A DNA stretch of 64,000 nt from NCBI RefSeq assembly GCF_022763305.1, contig NZ_JALEGT010000079.1:1-64000 (forward strand), read 5' to 3'. Each line of letters opens with the position of its first letter. Position 1 is the stretch's first letter. The notes under the pieces are model-generated. The model was given only the letters and a program-made list of their open reading frames with translations. It made no database searches and was not told the DNA's origin. The stretch is from Marivita sp. Its GTDB lineage: Bacteria > Pseudomonadota > Alphaproteobacteria > Rhodobacterales > Rhodobacteraceae. The translations under genes and the position numbers were made by a program. Shown in pieces: positions 50,578-59,793 of the stretch.

Positions 50578-50636
50578 TATGCAAATACGCCTTTGCAGAT
50601 TTGCAAACCCACCTGTCAGAGGCGTGACTTTGCAAA
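50578..50636. promoter_or_regulatory. Cluster of TTTGCAAA-type repeats
   Basis: In an AT-rich stretch lie TATGCAAA (50578-50585), TTTGCAGA (50592-50599), TTTGCAAA (50600-50607) and TTTGCAAA (50629-50636). They sit 110-165 bases upstream of the DUF3179 start and 80 bases past the cyclophilin stop. TTTGCAAA pairs are the kind of site described for RamB/ScfR-type acyl-CoA regulators (from memory). No other element is seen in the 50470-50715 gap. Confidence 0.45.
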
Positions 50637-50715
50637 CTGCGCCAATCGCCGGTGCCGCCACATGGCGGCAGCAGCAAAGCCTGCGCGTGGCCCCGCAGGG
50701 CCACGCACACTCAAA

Positions 50716-51264
50716 TCATTCGGTGACCGTGACCGTGCTCATCACATCCGGACGGCCCATGACTTCGCCGTTGCGGCCTTCACCGCGCTTGATCGTGTCG
50801 ACCACATCCATGCCTTCGGTCACGGTGCCGACCACCGTGTACTGACCGTTCAGGAAATAGCCTTCCTGAAACATGATGAAGAACTGCGAATTGGCCGAGT
50901 TCGGGTTCTGCGACCGCGCCATACCCACGACACCACGGTCAAACGGCAGGTCCGAAAACTCGGCCGGCAGATCCGGGCGACTGGAGCCGCCACGACCGGC
51001 CATCCGCATGTCGCCCCCGTCGATCTTGCCGAATTCGACATCGCCGGTCTGAGCCATGAAGCCGTCAATCACCCGGTGAAAGACAACGCCGTCATAGGCG
51101 CCCTCTTCCGCCAGAGCGGTGATCTGCGCGACGTGCTGCGGGGCCACGTCCTCGAAGAGGTCGATCACAACAGTGCCATTGGCCTCGCCTTCGATATTGA
51201 TCTGAAGGCCGGTTGCCAGCGCCGGTGACGCCAGCAGGGAAAAGGCAATCGCCAGCTTACGCAT
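50716..51264 (-). CDS. Periplasmic peptidyl-prolyl cis-trans isomerase (cyclophilin)
   Basis: A 182-residue cyclophilin with a signal peptide (MRKLAIAFSLLASPALA) and the catalytic segments FHRVIDGFMAQTGDVE and NSANSQFFIMFQEGYFLNGQYTVVG. It would assist folding in the periplasm. Its start overlaps the 3' end of the cytoplasmic cyclophilin gene by 8 bases, so the two form an operon and clearly share ancestry. Confidence 0.95.
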   Translation of the reverse strand: MRKLAIAFSLLASPALATGLQINIEGEANGTVVIDLFEDVAPQHVAQITALAEEGAYDGVVFHRVIDGFMAQTGDVEFGKIDGGDMRMAGRGGSSRPDLPAEFSDLPFDRGVVGMARSQNPNSANSQFFIMFQEGYFLNGQYTVVGTVTEGMDVVDTIKRGEGRNGEVMGRPDVMSTVTVTE

Positions 51265-51763
51265 CTGCGGCCACCTTTACGGAGATCATCCGGTCGGGGT
51301 TTGCAGGCGGCTCACCTCGGGTGATGGCGTCCACATGCTCCATGCCGGAAATCACGCGGCCATAGACCGTGTACTGACCGTTCAGGAAATGGTTGTCCTT
51401 GAAGTTGATGAAGAACTGCGAATTGGCCGAATTCGGGTTCTGCGACCGCGCCGCGCCCAGCGTGCCCCGGTCATGCGGCAGCTTGGAGAATTCCGCCGGC
51501 AGGTCCGGCAGGTCCGACCCACCTGTGCCCGCGCGGCGCAGGTTGAAGCCGTCTTCCATGTCACCGTGTTCCACATCGCCGGTCTGCGCCATGAATCCGT
51601 CGATCACCCGGTGAAAACACACGTTGTCATACTGACCCGACCGCGCCAGCTCTTTCATGCGCTCGGCATGTTTGGGGGCCACATCGGGCAGCAGTTCGAT
51701 GGTGACGGTGCCGTCCTTCAATTCGATCAGGATGGTGTTTTCGGGGTCTTTGATCTCGGCCAT
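51257..51763 (-). CDS. Cytoplasmic peptidyl-prolyl cis-trans isomerase (cyclophilin)
   Basis: A 168-residue cyclophilin without signal peptide (MAEIKDPENTILIELKDG), with FHRVIDGFMAQTGDVEHGD and NSANSQFFINFKDNHFLNGQYTVYG. GGAG precedes the ATG at 51763. It is the first gene of a two-cyclophilin operon and is divergent from pgk; the 124-base gap to pgk holds no other gene. Confidence 0.95.
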   Translation of the reverse strand: MAEIKDPENTILIELKDGTVTIELLPDVAPKHAERMKELARSGQYDNVCFHRVIDGFMAQTGDVEHGDMEDGFNLRRAGTGGSDLPDLPAEFSKLPHDRGTLGAARSQNPNSANSQFFINFKDNHFLNGQYTVYGRVISGMEHVDAITRGEPPANPDRMISVKVAADA

Positions 51764-51887
51764 GCCGTGCTCCTTCAGATGACAAGTTGCGGCAAGACTT
51801 AAAGCGCGGGTTTGGGATTGCCAAGGACCGCATTGACCTCGGGCGCTCACAACGCCATCACGGGGGCACAGTGATCAGGAGGGGCAG

Positions 51888-53063
51888 ATGGCCTGGAAAA
51901 CGCTCGACGACATGGACCTTGCTGGCAAGCGCGTGCTGACACGGGTCGACATCAATGTGCCGCTGGAAAATGGCGTGGTGACGGATGCCACCCGGATCAC
52001 ACGGATCGTGCCCACCATCACCGACATCCTGTCGAAGGGCGGCACGCCCATCCTGCTCGCACATTTCGGCCGCCCCAAGGGCAAGCCGAACCCGGAGATG
52101 AGCCTGCGTCTTGTGCAGCCTGCGCTGGAAGAGGCGTTGGGGCGCAGCGTGACGTTCATGGAGCAACCCTCGCGCGACCAGATCGACGCCCTGTCCGCCG
52201 ATGCGGTGGTGCTCGTGGAAAACACCCGCTTCACCCCGATGGAAGAGGCGAACGATCCCAAGATGGCGGAATTCCTCGCCTCGCTTGGTGACGTCTTTTG
52301 CAACGATGCTTTCTCGGCCGCGCACCGCGCCCATGCGTCAACCACCGGCGTGGCGCATCTTCTGCCGTCCTGTGCCGGTCGTCTGATGGAAGCGGAACTC
52401 CGCGCGCTCGAGGCAGCACTCAGCAACCCGGAACGCCCTGTCGTTGCCGTGGTTGGCGGCGCAAAAGTGTCGACCAAGCTCGACCTTCTGTCGAACCTGA
52501 TCGAAAAGGTGGACATCCTCGTGATCGGCGGCGGCATGGCCAACACCTTCCTTGCGGCACAGGGCGTGGATGTGGGCAAGTCGCTCTGCGAACACGATCT
52601 GGCCGACACAGCCCGCGCCATCGCCGAAAAGGCCACCACCACGGGCTGCGAACTGCTCTTGCCGCGTGACGTGGTTGTGGCGCGCGAGTTCAAGGCGGGG
52701 GCCGAGGCTCAGACGGTCAAGACCGAAGACTGCCCGGCGGATGCGATGATCCTCGACGCGGGCCCCGACAGCGTGGCGCATATCTGCCAGGCCTTCGACC
52801 GCGCAAAAACGCTGATCTGGAACGGCCCGCTGGGCGCGTTCGAGATCCCGCCCTTCGACGCGGCCACCAATGCCGCAGCCGCTTACGCGGCGGGTCTCAG
52901 CCGGGCGGGCAAGCTGATCTCGGTTGCAGGCGGCGGCGATACGGTGGCGGCGCTCAACAAGGCGGATGCGTCGGAAAGCTTTACCTACATCTCGACCGCG
53001 GGCGGTGCCTTCCTTGAATGGATGGAAGGCAAGACCCTGCCGGGTGTCGCCGCTCTGGGCTGA
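51888..53063 (+). CDS. pgk: Phosphoglycerate kinase
   Basis: A 391-residue glycolytic enzyme transferring phosphate between 1,3-bisphosphoglycerate and ADP. Landmarks are [16 protein letters not shown], the substrate arginines in [30 protein letters not shown], and the C-terminal nucleotide loop [27 protein letters not shown] precedes the ATG. It is monocistronic up to the FtsB-like gene, with a hairpin at 53137-53161 between them. Confidence 0.97.
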   Translation: MAWKTLDDMDLAGKRVLTRVDINVPLENGVVTDATRITRIVPTITDILSKGGTPILLAHFGRPKGKPNPEMSLRLVQPALEEALGRSVTFMEQPSRDQIDALSADAVVLVENTRFTPMEEANDPKMAEFLASLGDVFCNDAFSAAHRAHASTTGVAHLLPSCAGRLMEAELRALEAALSNPERPVVAVVGGAKVSTKLDLLSNLIEKVDILVIGGGMANTFLAAQGVDVGKSLCEHDLADTARAIAEKATTTGCELLLPRDVVVAREFKAGAEAQTVKTEDCPADAMILDAGPDSVAHICQAFDRAKTLIWNGPLGAFEIPPFDAATNAAAAYAAGLSRAGKLISVAGGGDTVAALNKADASESFTYISTAGGAFLEWMEGKTLPGVAALG

Positions 53064-53106
53064 TCCGCGCCGGAGGGCGAGTCCGGAAAGCAACAGCTGC
53101 GCGGCT

Positions 53107-53161
53107 TCCTGCGGATATTTGTGGAAAAAAGATAGCAGGGGATTTTCACAGGAAATCCCCT
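53107..53161. terminator. Hairpin and repeat element after pgk
   Basis: A perfect 9-bp stem (AGGGGATTT / AAATCCCCT, 53137-53161) with a 7-base loop. On the minus strand it is followed by GCTATCTTTTTTCC; the plus strand lacks a T-run. The sequence before it, GCGGATATTTGTGG (from 53111), resembles the other intergenic repeats of this window. Confidence 0.5.
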
Positions 53162-53209
53162 GTGCAATTGTCGATGCACGCGCCCGGAAAGAGGCGTGAT
53201 CTGAGGCAG

Positions 53210-53515
53210 ATGATGACGCAACACCGCACACGACCGGCCCTGGGTGGGCTTGTGTATTTCGCAGGCTCTTTCTGTGTGGGCGCCTATTTCATTTTTGCAG
53301 CCGTGCAGGGCGATTACGGCGTGTTCCGTCGCGCTGAAATCGAGGTCGAAACCCGGACGCTCGAAGCCGAGCTTGCCGAACTTCAGATCGAACTGGCGCG
53401 CATGGAGAACCTGACGCGCCGTCTGTCGGACACCTATCTTGATCTTGATCTGCTGGACGAGCGCGCCCGCGACATGCTTGGCCTGATCCGCACCGACGAA
53501 ATCGTCGTTCGCTAA
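53210..53515 (+). CDS. FtsB/DivIC-like septum formation protein
   Basis: A 101-residue single-pass membrane protein with a helix at residues 12-32 (ALGGLVYFAGSFCVGAYFIFAA) and a following coiled coil (about 42-72, EVETRTLEAELAELQIELARMENL). This layout is that of FtsB/DivIC, which join FtsL and FtsQ in the divisome. The ATG at 53210 is followed by a second ATG; GAGGCAG lies upstream. In alphaproteobacteria this gene often lies before the pyruvate dehydrogenase genes, as it does here apart from the glycosidase-like gene. Confidence 0.85.
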   Translation: MMTQHRTRPALGGLVYFAGSFCVGAYFIFAAVQGDYGVFRRAEIEVETRTLEAELAELQIELARMENLTRRLSDTYLDLDLLDERARDMLGLIRTDEIVVR

Positions 53516-53531
53516 GTTCAGGGGTGCCCTG

Positions 53532-53546
53532 CCCGCACCATGCGGG
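53532..53546. terminator. Short hairpin between convergent genes
   Basis: CCCGCA / TGCGGG with a 3-base loop, 16 bases after the FtsB-like stop and 11 bases before the end of the convergent glycosidase-like gene. No T-run. Confidence 0.35.
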
Positions 53547-53557
53547 TCAGAGCCGTC

Positions 53558-55360
53558 TTACATGAACGCCGCGAGAATGCCGAGGAACGGCAGGAACATC
53601 ATCAGATCCGTGACGCCGCCGGCATCGTCATCATTCGCCGCATCGTCATCTTCCGCAGCCTGTGCCTCTTCGAATTCCAAAGCGATCCGCTCCTCCTCGC
53701 CGGCGGTAGCCGCAACGGTCGGGAAGTTGATGGCCTCCGGGGCGGCAGCCGCTTCGGTGGGCGCCGACACATCGGAAAAATCGTCGATCATCGGATCAGG
53801 CAGGTCTTCGGGCGATTCCTCGGAAATCACGTCCTGAAAGTCTTGCGACGGTGTGAAGCCGAACATCCGGACCTGCATGATCTCGCCCTGATCCATCTGG
53901 ACCGACAGGTTCGTGCCCTCCATCAGAAGTGCCGGATCGATCTGTTCGACCACGGCATCCGAGCTGTTCGCGCCGATCGGGGAGCCATCTGCAACGCCAA
54001 GGATGGAGATTTCCACCCGTCCTGCATCGCTCACCAGTGCCGAGAAATCGACTTCCGTGTCTGCACCCTCTTCGCCGGTCGCGGCGATATAGAACAATAG
54101 CTCGTCCGGTTCCCAGAACCCATGCAGCGAAATCCCGTCTTCCTGTACTTCCGTGTCCGCACCAGCTTCGGGGGTAAGGTCGATGGCCACTTTGCCCGGC
54201 ATCGCCTCCTGCATCATATTGAACATCGCGCCACCGGGTGTGAGCGTCGCCGTACCATCATCGACGCTGAGCGTGTTCGGTGTGTTCTGGATCAGCGGCC
54301 AGACATGCGCCTGCTCGACATCGTAGCGCAGGAACTCTTCCATGATGTTGATCATTTCATGCGACTGGAACAGTCCAAAATCGGTCGACCGGTCCAGACT
54401 GTCCGAGTTGCCTGCCGTGTTCCATTCGGTGACGGCAATCTGCGCATCGGGGATCTGTTCGCCCCATGTCTCGTCGGTGCTGTTGAGGAAGAACGTGCGC
54501 TGGCTTTCGTTTACCTGGCCGCGCGAATAGACATGCACCGCGACCTGATCGACCGCGCTGCGTTCAGCTTCGGTGTCGAACTCGGACAGGATCATCTCGT
54601 TGGCGACATGGGTCCAGTTGATCTCGCCCGAACTGTAGATGCTGTCCGCACCCAGGTTGAGGTCATAGGTGGCGTTCAGGTCAGCCAGGATATCCGCGCT
54701 GGACATGTCCGCGCCATAGTCGTCGGACAGGCGGGCAAAATCGAAATTTGTCCCGGATTGCACGATGATTTCGGCATCCGAACCCTGCAGGCTGAGTTCA
54801 TCATTGACGATGACGGCCATCTCGCTTGCAAGGCGGCCGTATTCGACAGAGGACATCTGCCCGCTGCCCCAGTATTCATTGCCAAGTTCGAACGCTTCGA
54901 TATCGGCATCTCCGTGCACGCCGGTCACGACATCGCGGACAAAGCCGCGCAGCGCCGCTTCGTCGATGGCGGCGAAGCGATCACCATTGGCATCCGCAGT
55001 CTCGGACAAGAGATTGCGGGTCGGAATCACGATCGTGACCGACAGCCCCTCGTCCGACGCATAGTCCAGCGCCTCGTTCAGCGGGATGAACTCGCGCAAT
55101 TCTCCGGTGTCCCGGTCGGACACGATGCTGGCATTGGGGTTGGTGATGTCGAAATAGCGTTCGGTCAACGACCCGCCCGGATAGCGGAAGGAGCCGACAC
55201 CCAATTCTTCGATCAGGCGATCATAGTCGCCCCCCTGTTCAAGGCTCGAGCGCGTGGCAAGCACGTTCGCACCGAACAAGCCCTGAGAGGCTTCTGATCC
55301 CATAAAACCGTAGGCAGCGATTTCAGGCATAAATGCGACATCCAAATGAGCTGTAAGCAC
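53558..55360 (-). CDS. Glycoside hydrolase (clan GH-A-like) with acidic linker and hydrophobic tail
   Basis: A 600-residue protein whose first two thirds look like a TIM-barrel glycosidase: RYPGGSLTERYFD, the acid/base candidate in AFELGNEYWG (NE) and the nucleophile candidate in IAVTEWNTAG. A beta domain follows, then a Glu/Asp/Ala-rich linker (about 520-580) and a hydrophobic C-terminus, GVTDLMMFLPFLGILAAFM. No N-terminal signal peptide is seen. The GTG at 55360 keeps a first strand LTAHLDVAF; ATG 55330 is possible. Overall composition is acidic. Substrate unknown; export by a C-terminal signal is a guess. Confidence 0.6.
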   Translation of the reverse strand: MLTAHLDVAFMPEIAAYGFMGSEASQGLFGANVLATRSSLEQGGDYDRLIEELGVGSFRYPGGSLTERYFDITNPNASIVSDRDTGELREFIPLNEALDYASDEGLSVTIVIPTRNLLSETADANGDRFAAIDEAALRGFVRDVVTGVHGDADIEAFELGNEYWGSGQMSSVEYGRLASEMAVIVNDELSLQGSDAEIIVQSGTNFDFARLSDDYGADMSSADILADLNATYDLNLGADSIYSSGEINWTHVANEMILSEFDTEAERSAVDQVAVHVYSRGQVNESQRTFFLNSTDETWGEQIPDAQIAVTEWNTAGNSDSLDRSTDFGLFQSHEMINIMEEFLRYDVEQAHVWPLIQNTPNTLSVDDGTATLTPGGAMFNMMQEAMPGKVAIDLTPEAGADTEVQEDGISLHGFWEPDELLFYIAATGEEGADTEVDFSALVSDAGRVEISILGVADGSPIGANSSDAVVEQIDPALLMEGTNLSVQMDQGEIMQVRMFGFTPSQDFQDVISEESPEDLPDPMIDDFSDVSAPTEAAAAPEAINFPTVAATAGEEERIALEFEEAQAAEDDDAANDDDAGGVTDLMMFLPFLGILAAFM

Positions 55361-55585
55361 AATTCAGCCTTATTCTCGCCCCAATGTCTTTAGTTTTCAT
55401 TTCGGCTGCCTCATTTTGGCCGTGATTGTGCGACTGCGATGAACAGTGCGTATGGGTTGTGTGCAATTGTCTTGCCAAATATCCGCCACGATTCCGAAAA
55501 GCTGCGAATCGGTCGTCAAACCGTCGAGGCGACGCCAAGATCGCCTCTTGCCTTCCGCAGACCGTTGATCGTAGGCTTCCGGAAA

Positions 55586-55603
55586 AAGTTTAACGCTAAA
55601 CTT
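55586..55603. promoter_or_regulatory. 18-bp palindrome upstream of pdhA
   Basis: AAGTTTA-ACGC-TAAACTT is perfectly symmetric in its 7-base arms. It ends 17 bases before the pdhA ATG and just before the ribosome binding site GCAGGGAGG. It may be a repressor operator for the pdh operon. The rest of the 260-base gap (55361-55620) holds no gene. Confidence 0.5.
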
Positions 55604-55620
55604 CTTGCAGGGAGGCGCCC

Positions 55621-56634
55621 ATGGCGGCACGCAAACCATCGGCCAAGGCCACGAGCCTGCCGAATGTCTCGGCAGAGGAACTCACGGCCTATTACCGCGA
55701 CATGCTGCTGATCCGCCGGTTCGAGGAAAAGGCCGGCCAGTTGTACGGCATGGGCCTGATCGGCGGGTTCTGTCACCTCTATATCGGGCAGGAAGCCGTG
55801 GTCGTCGGGCTGGAAGCGGCGGCCAGCGAAGGCGACAAGCGCATCACCTCCTACCGCGATCACGGTCACATGCTGGCCTGCGGCATGGACCCGAACGGCG
55901 TCATGGCCGAACTGACGGGCCGCGAGGGCGGCTATTCCAAGGGCAAGGGCGGCTCCATGCACATGTTCTCGAAAGAGAAACATTTCTACGGCGGCCATGG
56001 CATCGTCGGCGCGCAGGTTCCCTTGGGCGCGGGTCTGGCTTTCGCGGACAAGTACAAGGGCACCGACCGCGTGACCTTCACCTATTTCGGCGATGGCGCA
56101 GCCAACCAGGGCCAGGTCTACGAGACGTTCAACATGGCCGCGCTCTGGCAGTTGCCGGTGATTTTTGTCATCGAGAACAACCAATACGCCATGGGCACCG
56201 CACAGCGCCGGTCAACCTCGACCCCTGATCTGCACACCCGAGGCGCCGCCTTCGGCATCCCCGGCGAAGCCGTCGACGGGATGGACGTGCTGGCGGTCAA
56301 GGCGGCAGGCGACAAGGCGGTCAAACACTGCCGATCCGGCAAAGGTCCCTACATCCTAGAGGTCAAGACCTACCGCTATCGCGGCCATTCCATGTCGGAC
56401 CCCGCCAAGTACCGCACCCGCGAAGAGGTGCAGAAAATGCGCGAGGAACGCGACGCCATCGAACATGTGCGCGAGATGCTGCTGCAGGGCGGCCACGCGA
56501 CCGAAGACGACCTCAAGGCCATCGACAAAGAGATCAAGGCCATTGTCAACGCCAGCGCCGATTTCGCCCGCGAAAGCCCGGAACCGAGCCTCGATGAACT
56601 GTGGACGGACATCTACGCAGAGGAGGCCGTGTGA
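55621..56634 (+). CDS. pdhA: Pyruvate dehydrogenase E1 component, alpha subunit
   Basis: A 337-residue thiamine-diphosphate-dependent subunit that decarboxylates pyruvate with PdhB. Key segments are YRDHGHMLACGMDPNGVMAEL, KGKGGSMHMFSKEKHFYGGHGIVGAQVPLG and the ThDP motif GDGAANQGQVYETFNMAALWQLPVIFVIENN, with the phosphorylation-loop-like YRYRGHSMSDPAKYRTREEV. GGGAGG precedes the ATG. Its stop overlaps the next start (GTGATGG). Confidence 0.97.
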   Translation: MAARKPSAKATSLPNVSAEELTAYYRDMLLIRRFEEKAGQLYGMGLIGGFCHLYIGQEAVVVGLEAAASEGDKRITSYRDHGHMLACGMDPNGVMAELTGREGGYSKGKGGSMHMFSKEKHFYGGHGIVGAQVPLGAGLAFADKYKGTDRVTFTYFGDGAANQGQVYETFNMAALWQLPVIFVIENNQYAMGTAQRRSTSTPDLHTRGAAFGIPGEAVDGMDVLAVKAAGDKAVKHCRSGKGPYILEVKTYRYRGHSMSDPAKYRTREEVQKMREERDAIEHVREMLLQGGHATEDDLKAIDKEIKAIVNASADFARESPEPSLDELWTDIYAEEAV

Positions 56635-56858
56635 TGGCGGACGTCACCAACGAACTCATCCTCGAACATCTCAAATCGATTCAGGACAAACTTGGCAAAC
56701 TGGATCGCGGCCAACGCGACATCCAAAGCGAATTGCGGTCCCACAAGTCCATGCTCGGAACCATCATCTCGGACGACGCGCTGCAGGATGGACGGATTGC
56801 GGAAATCTACGACCGCCTCGAACGGATCGAAGCGCGACTTGAATTGAGGGATCAATAA
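56634..56858 (+). CDS. Small coiled-coil protein in the pdh operon
   Basis: A 74-residue protein ([20 protein letters not shown]...) that is almost entirely heptad-rich and predicted to be coiled coil: two helices, [19 protein letters not shown] and [17 protein letters not shown]. No catalytic motif. The start overlaps the pdhA stop, and its TAA shares one base with the pdhB ATG, so expression is tied to the E1 subunits. Function unknown; a role in E1 assembly is a guess. Confidence 0.7.
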   Translation: MADVTNELILEHLKSIQDKLGKLDRGQRDIQSELRSHKSMLGTIISDDALQDGRIAEIYDRLERIEARLELRDQ

Positions 56859-58240
56859 TGGCGACCGAAGTTCTCATGCCCGCCCTCTCGCCCACCATGG
56901 AAGAAGGCACGCTGGCCAAGTGGCTGGTCAAGGAAGGCGACACCGTTTCGGCAGGTGACATCATGGCCGAGATCGAGACCGACAAGGCGACGATGGAATT
57001 CGAAGCCGTGGACGAAGGCATTGTCGGCAAGATCCTGATCCCCGAAGGCACCGAAGGCGTGAGGGTCAACACCCCCATCGCGGTGCTTGTCGAAGCGGGC
57101 GAAAGCGTCGAGGACGCAGCGCCTACAGCTCCGGCACAGGCACTTGCCCCGGCCGACAAAGCGCAAAGCTCCGAAGACCAGCCCGCCGCCGGCATGTCGC
57201 ATCCCGAGCCGGTCAAGATGGTGGCCAAGGCCGAAGCGCAGTGGCCCGAGGGCACCAAGACCAAGCAGACCACTGTCCGCGAAGCACTCCGCGACGCCAT
57301 GGCCGAAGAAATGCGCCGCGACGAGGACGTGTTCCTCATGGGTGAAGAGGTCGGTGAATACCAAGGGGCATACAAGATCAGCCAAGGGCTTCTGGACGAA
57401 TTCGGCGCACGCCGGGTGATGGACACGCCGATCACCGAACACGGCTTTGCCGGCATCGCCGTCGGTGCCGCCTTTGGCGGGCTGCGCCCGATCGTCGAGT
57501 TCATGACGTTCAACTTCGCCATGCAAGCGATTGATCAGATTATCAATTCCGCCGCCAAGACGCTCTACATGTCCGGTGGCCAGATGGGGGCCCCAATGGT
57601 CTTCCGCGGCCCGAACGGGGCTGCCGCCCGCGTGGGAGCCCAACACTCGCAGGACTACGCCGCTTGGTACGCGCACATTCCCGGCCTCAAGGTGGTGATG
57701 CCCTATTCGGCATCCGATGCCAAAGGCCTTCTGAAAACCGCGATCCGCGACCCGAACCCGGTGATCTTCCTCGAAAACGAAATCCTTTATGGCAAAAGTT
57801 TCGAGGTCCCCGAGATCGAGGATTACACCGTCCCCTTCGGCAAGGCCCGCATCTGGCGAGAAGGCTCGGATGTGACCATCGTGAGCTTCGGCATCGGCAT
57901 GACTTACGCGCTGGAAGCTGCTGAAAAGCTTGCCGAAGACGGCATCGAGGCCGAGGTGATCGACCTGCGCACCCTGCGCCCCATCGACTATGACACGGTG
58001 ATCGCAAGCGTGCAGAAAACCAACCGCTGCATCACGGTCGAAGAAGGCTTTCCCGTCGGGGCCATCGGCAACCACCTGTCCGCCGTCATCATGGAACGCG
58101 CGTTTGATTATCTCGACGCGCCGGTGCTGAACCTGACCGGCAAGGACGTGCCCATGCCCTATGCCGCAAACCTCGAAAAACACGCGCTGGTGACCACGGC
58201 CGAAGTGATCGAAGCGGCGAAAAAGGTCTGCTACCGATGA
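56858..58240 (+). CDS. pdhB: Pyruvate dehydrogenase E1 component, beta subunit with lipoyl domain
   Basis: A 460-residue subunit in two parts. Residues 1-78 are a lipoyl domain with the acceptor lysine K43 in [11 protein letters not shown]. An Ala/Pro linker to about 125 leads to the transketolase-type beta domain ([53 protein letters not shown]). This fusion is known in alphaproteobacteria. It overlaps the next gene by 4 bases (ATGA). Confidence 0.97.
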   Translation: MATEVLMPALSPTMEEGTLAKWLVKEGDTVSAGDIMAEIETDKATMEFEAVDEGIVGKILIPEGTEGVRVNTPIAVLVEAGESVEDAAPTAPAQALAPADKAQSSEDQPAAGMSHPEPVKMVAKAEAQWPEGTKTKQTTVREALRDAMAEEMRRDEDVFLMGEEVGEYQGAYKISQGLLDEFGARRVMDTPITEHGFAGIAVGAAFGGLRPIVEFMTFNFAMQAIDQIINSAAKTLYMSGGQMGAPMVFRGPNGAAARVGAQHSQDYAAWYAHIPGLKVVMPYSASDAKGLLKTAIRDPNPVIFLENEILYGKSFEVPEIEDYTVPFGKARIWREGSDVTIVSFGIGMTYALEAAEKLAEDGIEAEVIDLRTLRPIDYDTVIASVQKTNRCITVEEGFPVGAIGNHLSAVIMERAFDYLDAPVLNLTGKDVPMPYAANLEKHALVTTAEVIEAAKKVCYR

Positions 58241-58491
58241 GTGGTGACCTGACCGTCCGAACCCGCGACGTCGCCCGCGAGGCCTATCACGTGGTTACAC
58301 CCGAAGGCGCGGCTTTGGTTCCGGAATGCTTGATGGACAGATTCCCGAACGAGGCCCGCCCCTCGCATCAATCGGCCTATGAATGGATCGGCGCACACAA
58401 GCGCCAGATCACCAAGGCCGTCGCCGCGCTAAAAGCCGGGAAAACGCCCAAAGACCCCTACGACCTCATCACCCTGATCGAGGAGACCTGA
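58237..58491 (+). CDS. Small hypothetical protein between pdhB and pdhC
   Basis: An 84-residue protein ([20 protein letters not shown]...) of unknown function, predicted mostly helical, containing [31 protein letters not shown]. No known motif. It is overlapped by pdhB by 4 bases and lies 1 base before the pdhC ATG, so it is co-expressed with the complex. Confidence 0.65.
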   Translation: MSGDLTVRTRDVAREAYHVVTPEGAALVPECLMDRFPNEARPSHQSAYEWIGAHKRQITKAVAALKAGKTPKDPYDLITLIEET

Positions 58492-58492
58492 C

Positions 58493-59776
58493 ATGCCAAT
58501 CGAAATCCTCATGCCCGCCCTGTCGCCCACGATGGAGGACGGCACGCTGGCGAAATGGCTGGTCAAGGAAGGCGACACGGTGTCCTCGGGCGACGTGATC
58601 GCCGAGATCGAGACCGACAAGGCGACAATGGAATTTGAAGCCGTGGACGAAGGTGTGATCGGCAAGATCCTCGTGGCCGAAGGTACTGCGGACGTGAAGG
58701 TCAACACCCCCATCGCGATGCTGCTCGAAGACGGCGAAAGCGCCGACCATCTGGGCGCAGCCCCTGAGACCGCCCCGCAAACGGCCCCACCCAAACCCGC
58801 CGAAGCCGCCGCCGCCTCCACCCCCACTGCCGCGCCCCCCGCGCCGGCCAAAAGCGGTGACCGTATCTTCGCCTCGCCCCTCGCGCGCCGCATCGCCTCC
58901 GAAAAGGGCCTCGACCTGAGCCAGATCACCGGCTCCGGCCCACGCGGACGCATCGTCAAAGCCGACGTCGAGGGTGCCACCGCACAACCCGCCGCCGCCC
59001 CGGCCCCAGCCGCAGCCCCTGCCGCATCTGCTCCGGCTGCCAAACCGGTCGACGCCAGCGCGATTGCGAAGATGTACGAAGGCCGCGCCTATACCGAGCT
59101 GCCGCTCGACGGCATGCGCAAGACCATCGCCGCACGACTGACCGAGGCCAAACAGACCATCCCGCATTTCTACCTGCGCCGGTCCGTCACCCTCGATCCG
59201 CTGATGGCCTTCCGCGCCCAACTCAACGCCCAGCTCGAAAAGCGCGGCGTCAAACTCAGCGTCAACGATTTCATCATCAAGGCCTGCGCGCTGGCCCTGC
59301 AACAGGTGCCCGCAGCCAATGCCGTCTGGGCCGGTGACCGCATCCTGCAATTGGAGCCATCGGATGTGGCCGTGGCCGTCGCCATCGAAGGCGGTCTCTT
59401 CACGCCCGTCCTGAAAGACGCACACCAGAAATCCCTGTCCGCCCTCTCTGCCGAGATGAAGGATCTGGCCACCCGCGCCCGCGACCGCAAGCTGGCCCCG
59501 CACGAATACCAGGGCGGCAGCTTTGCCATCTCGAACCTCGGCATGTTCGGAATTGAAAACTTCGACGCCGTCATCAACCCACCCCATGGCGCAATCCTTG
59601 CGGTTGGGGCAGGTCTGAAAAAACCGGTGGTTGGCGAAGACGGCACCGTCAAAGTCGCAACGGTCATGTCCATGACGCTGTCAGTGGATCACCGCGTGAT
59701 CGACGGCGCTCTTGGCGCGGAACTCCTGCAAGCCATTGTCGACAATCTGGAAAACCCGATGGCCATGCTGGCCTGA
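58493..59776 (+). CDS. pdhC: Dihydrolipoamide acetyltransferase (E2) of pyruvate dehydrogenase
   Basis: A 427-residue core subunit moving the acetyl group to CoA. An N-terminal lipoyl domain (acceptor K43; 43 of the first 50 residues match PdhB) is followed by an Ala/Pro linker, the E3/E1-binding domain [35 protein letters not shown], a second linker and the catalytic domain. The active-site DHRVIDGA is near the C-terminus. It is the last pdh gene; no lpd follows. A run of four hairpins ends the unit. Confidence 0.97.
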   Translation: MPIEILMPALSPTMEDGTLAKWLVKEGDTVSSGDVIAEIETDKATMEFEAVDEGVIGKILVAEGTADVKVNTPIAMLLEDGESADHLGAAPETAPQTAPPKPAEAAAASTPTAAPPAPAKSGDRIFASPLARRIASEKGLDLSQITGSGPRGRIVKADVEGATAQPAAAPAPAAAPAASAPAAKPVDASAIAKMYEGRAYTELPLDGMRKTIAARLTEAKQTIPHFYLRRSVTLDPLMAFRAQLNAQLEKRGVKLSVNDFIIKACALALQQVPAANAVWAGDRILQLEPSDVAVAVAIEGGLFTPVLKDAHQKSLSALSAEMKDLATRARDRKLAPHEYQGGSFAISNLGMFGIENFDAVINPPHGAILAVGAGLKKPVVGEDGTVKVATVMSMTLSVDHRVIDGALGAELLQAIVDNLENPMAMLA

Positions 59777-59793
59777 CCCGGTCTTCACTGGTT

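Noticed and set aside
50540-50845. Small plus-strand gene in the gap past the cyclophilin
   Set aside because: No ribosome binding site, and it runs antisense into the cyclophilin gene. The AT-rich repeats explain the region better.
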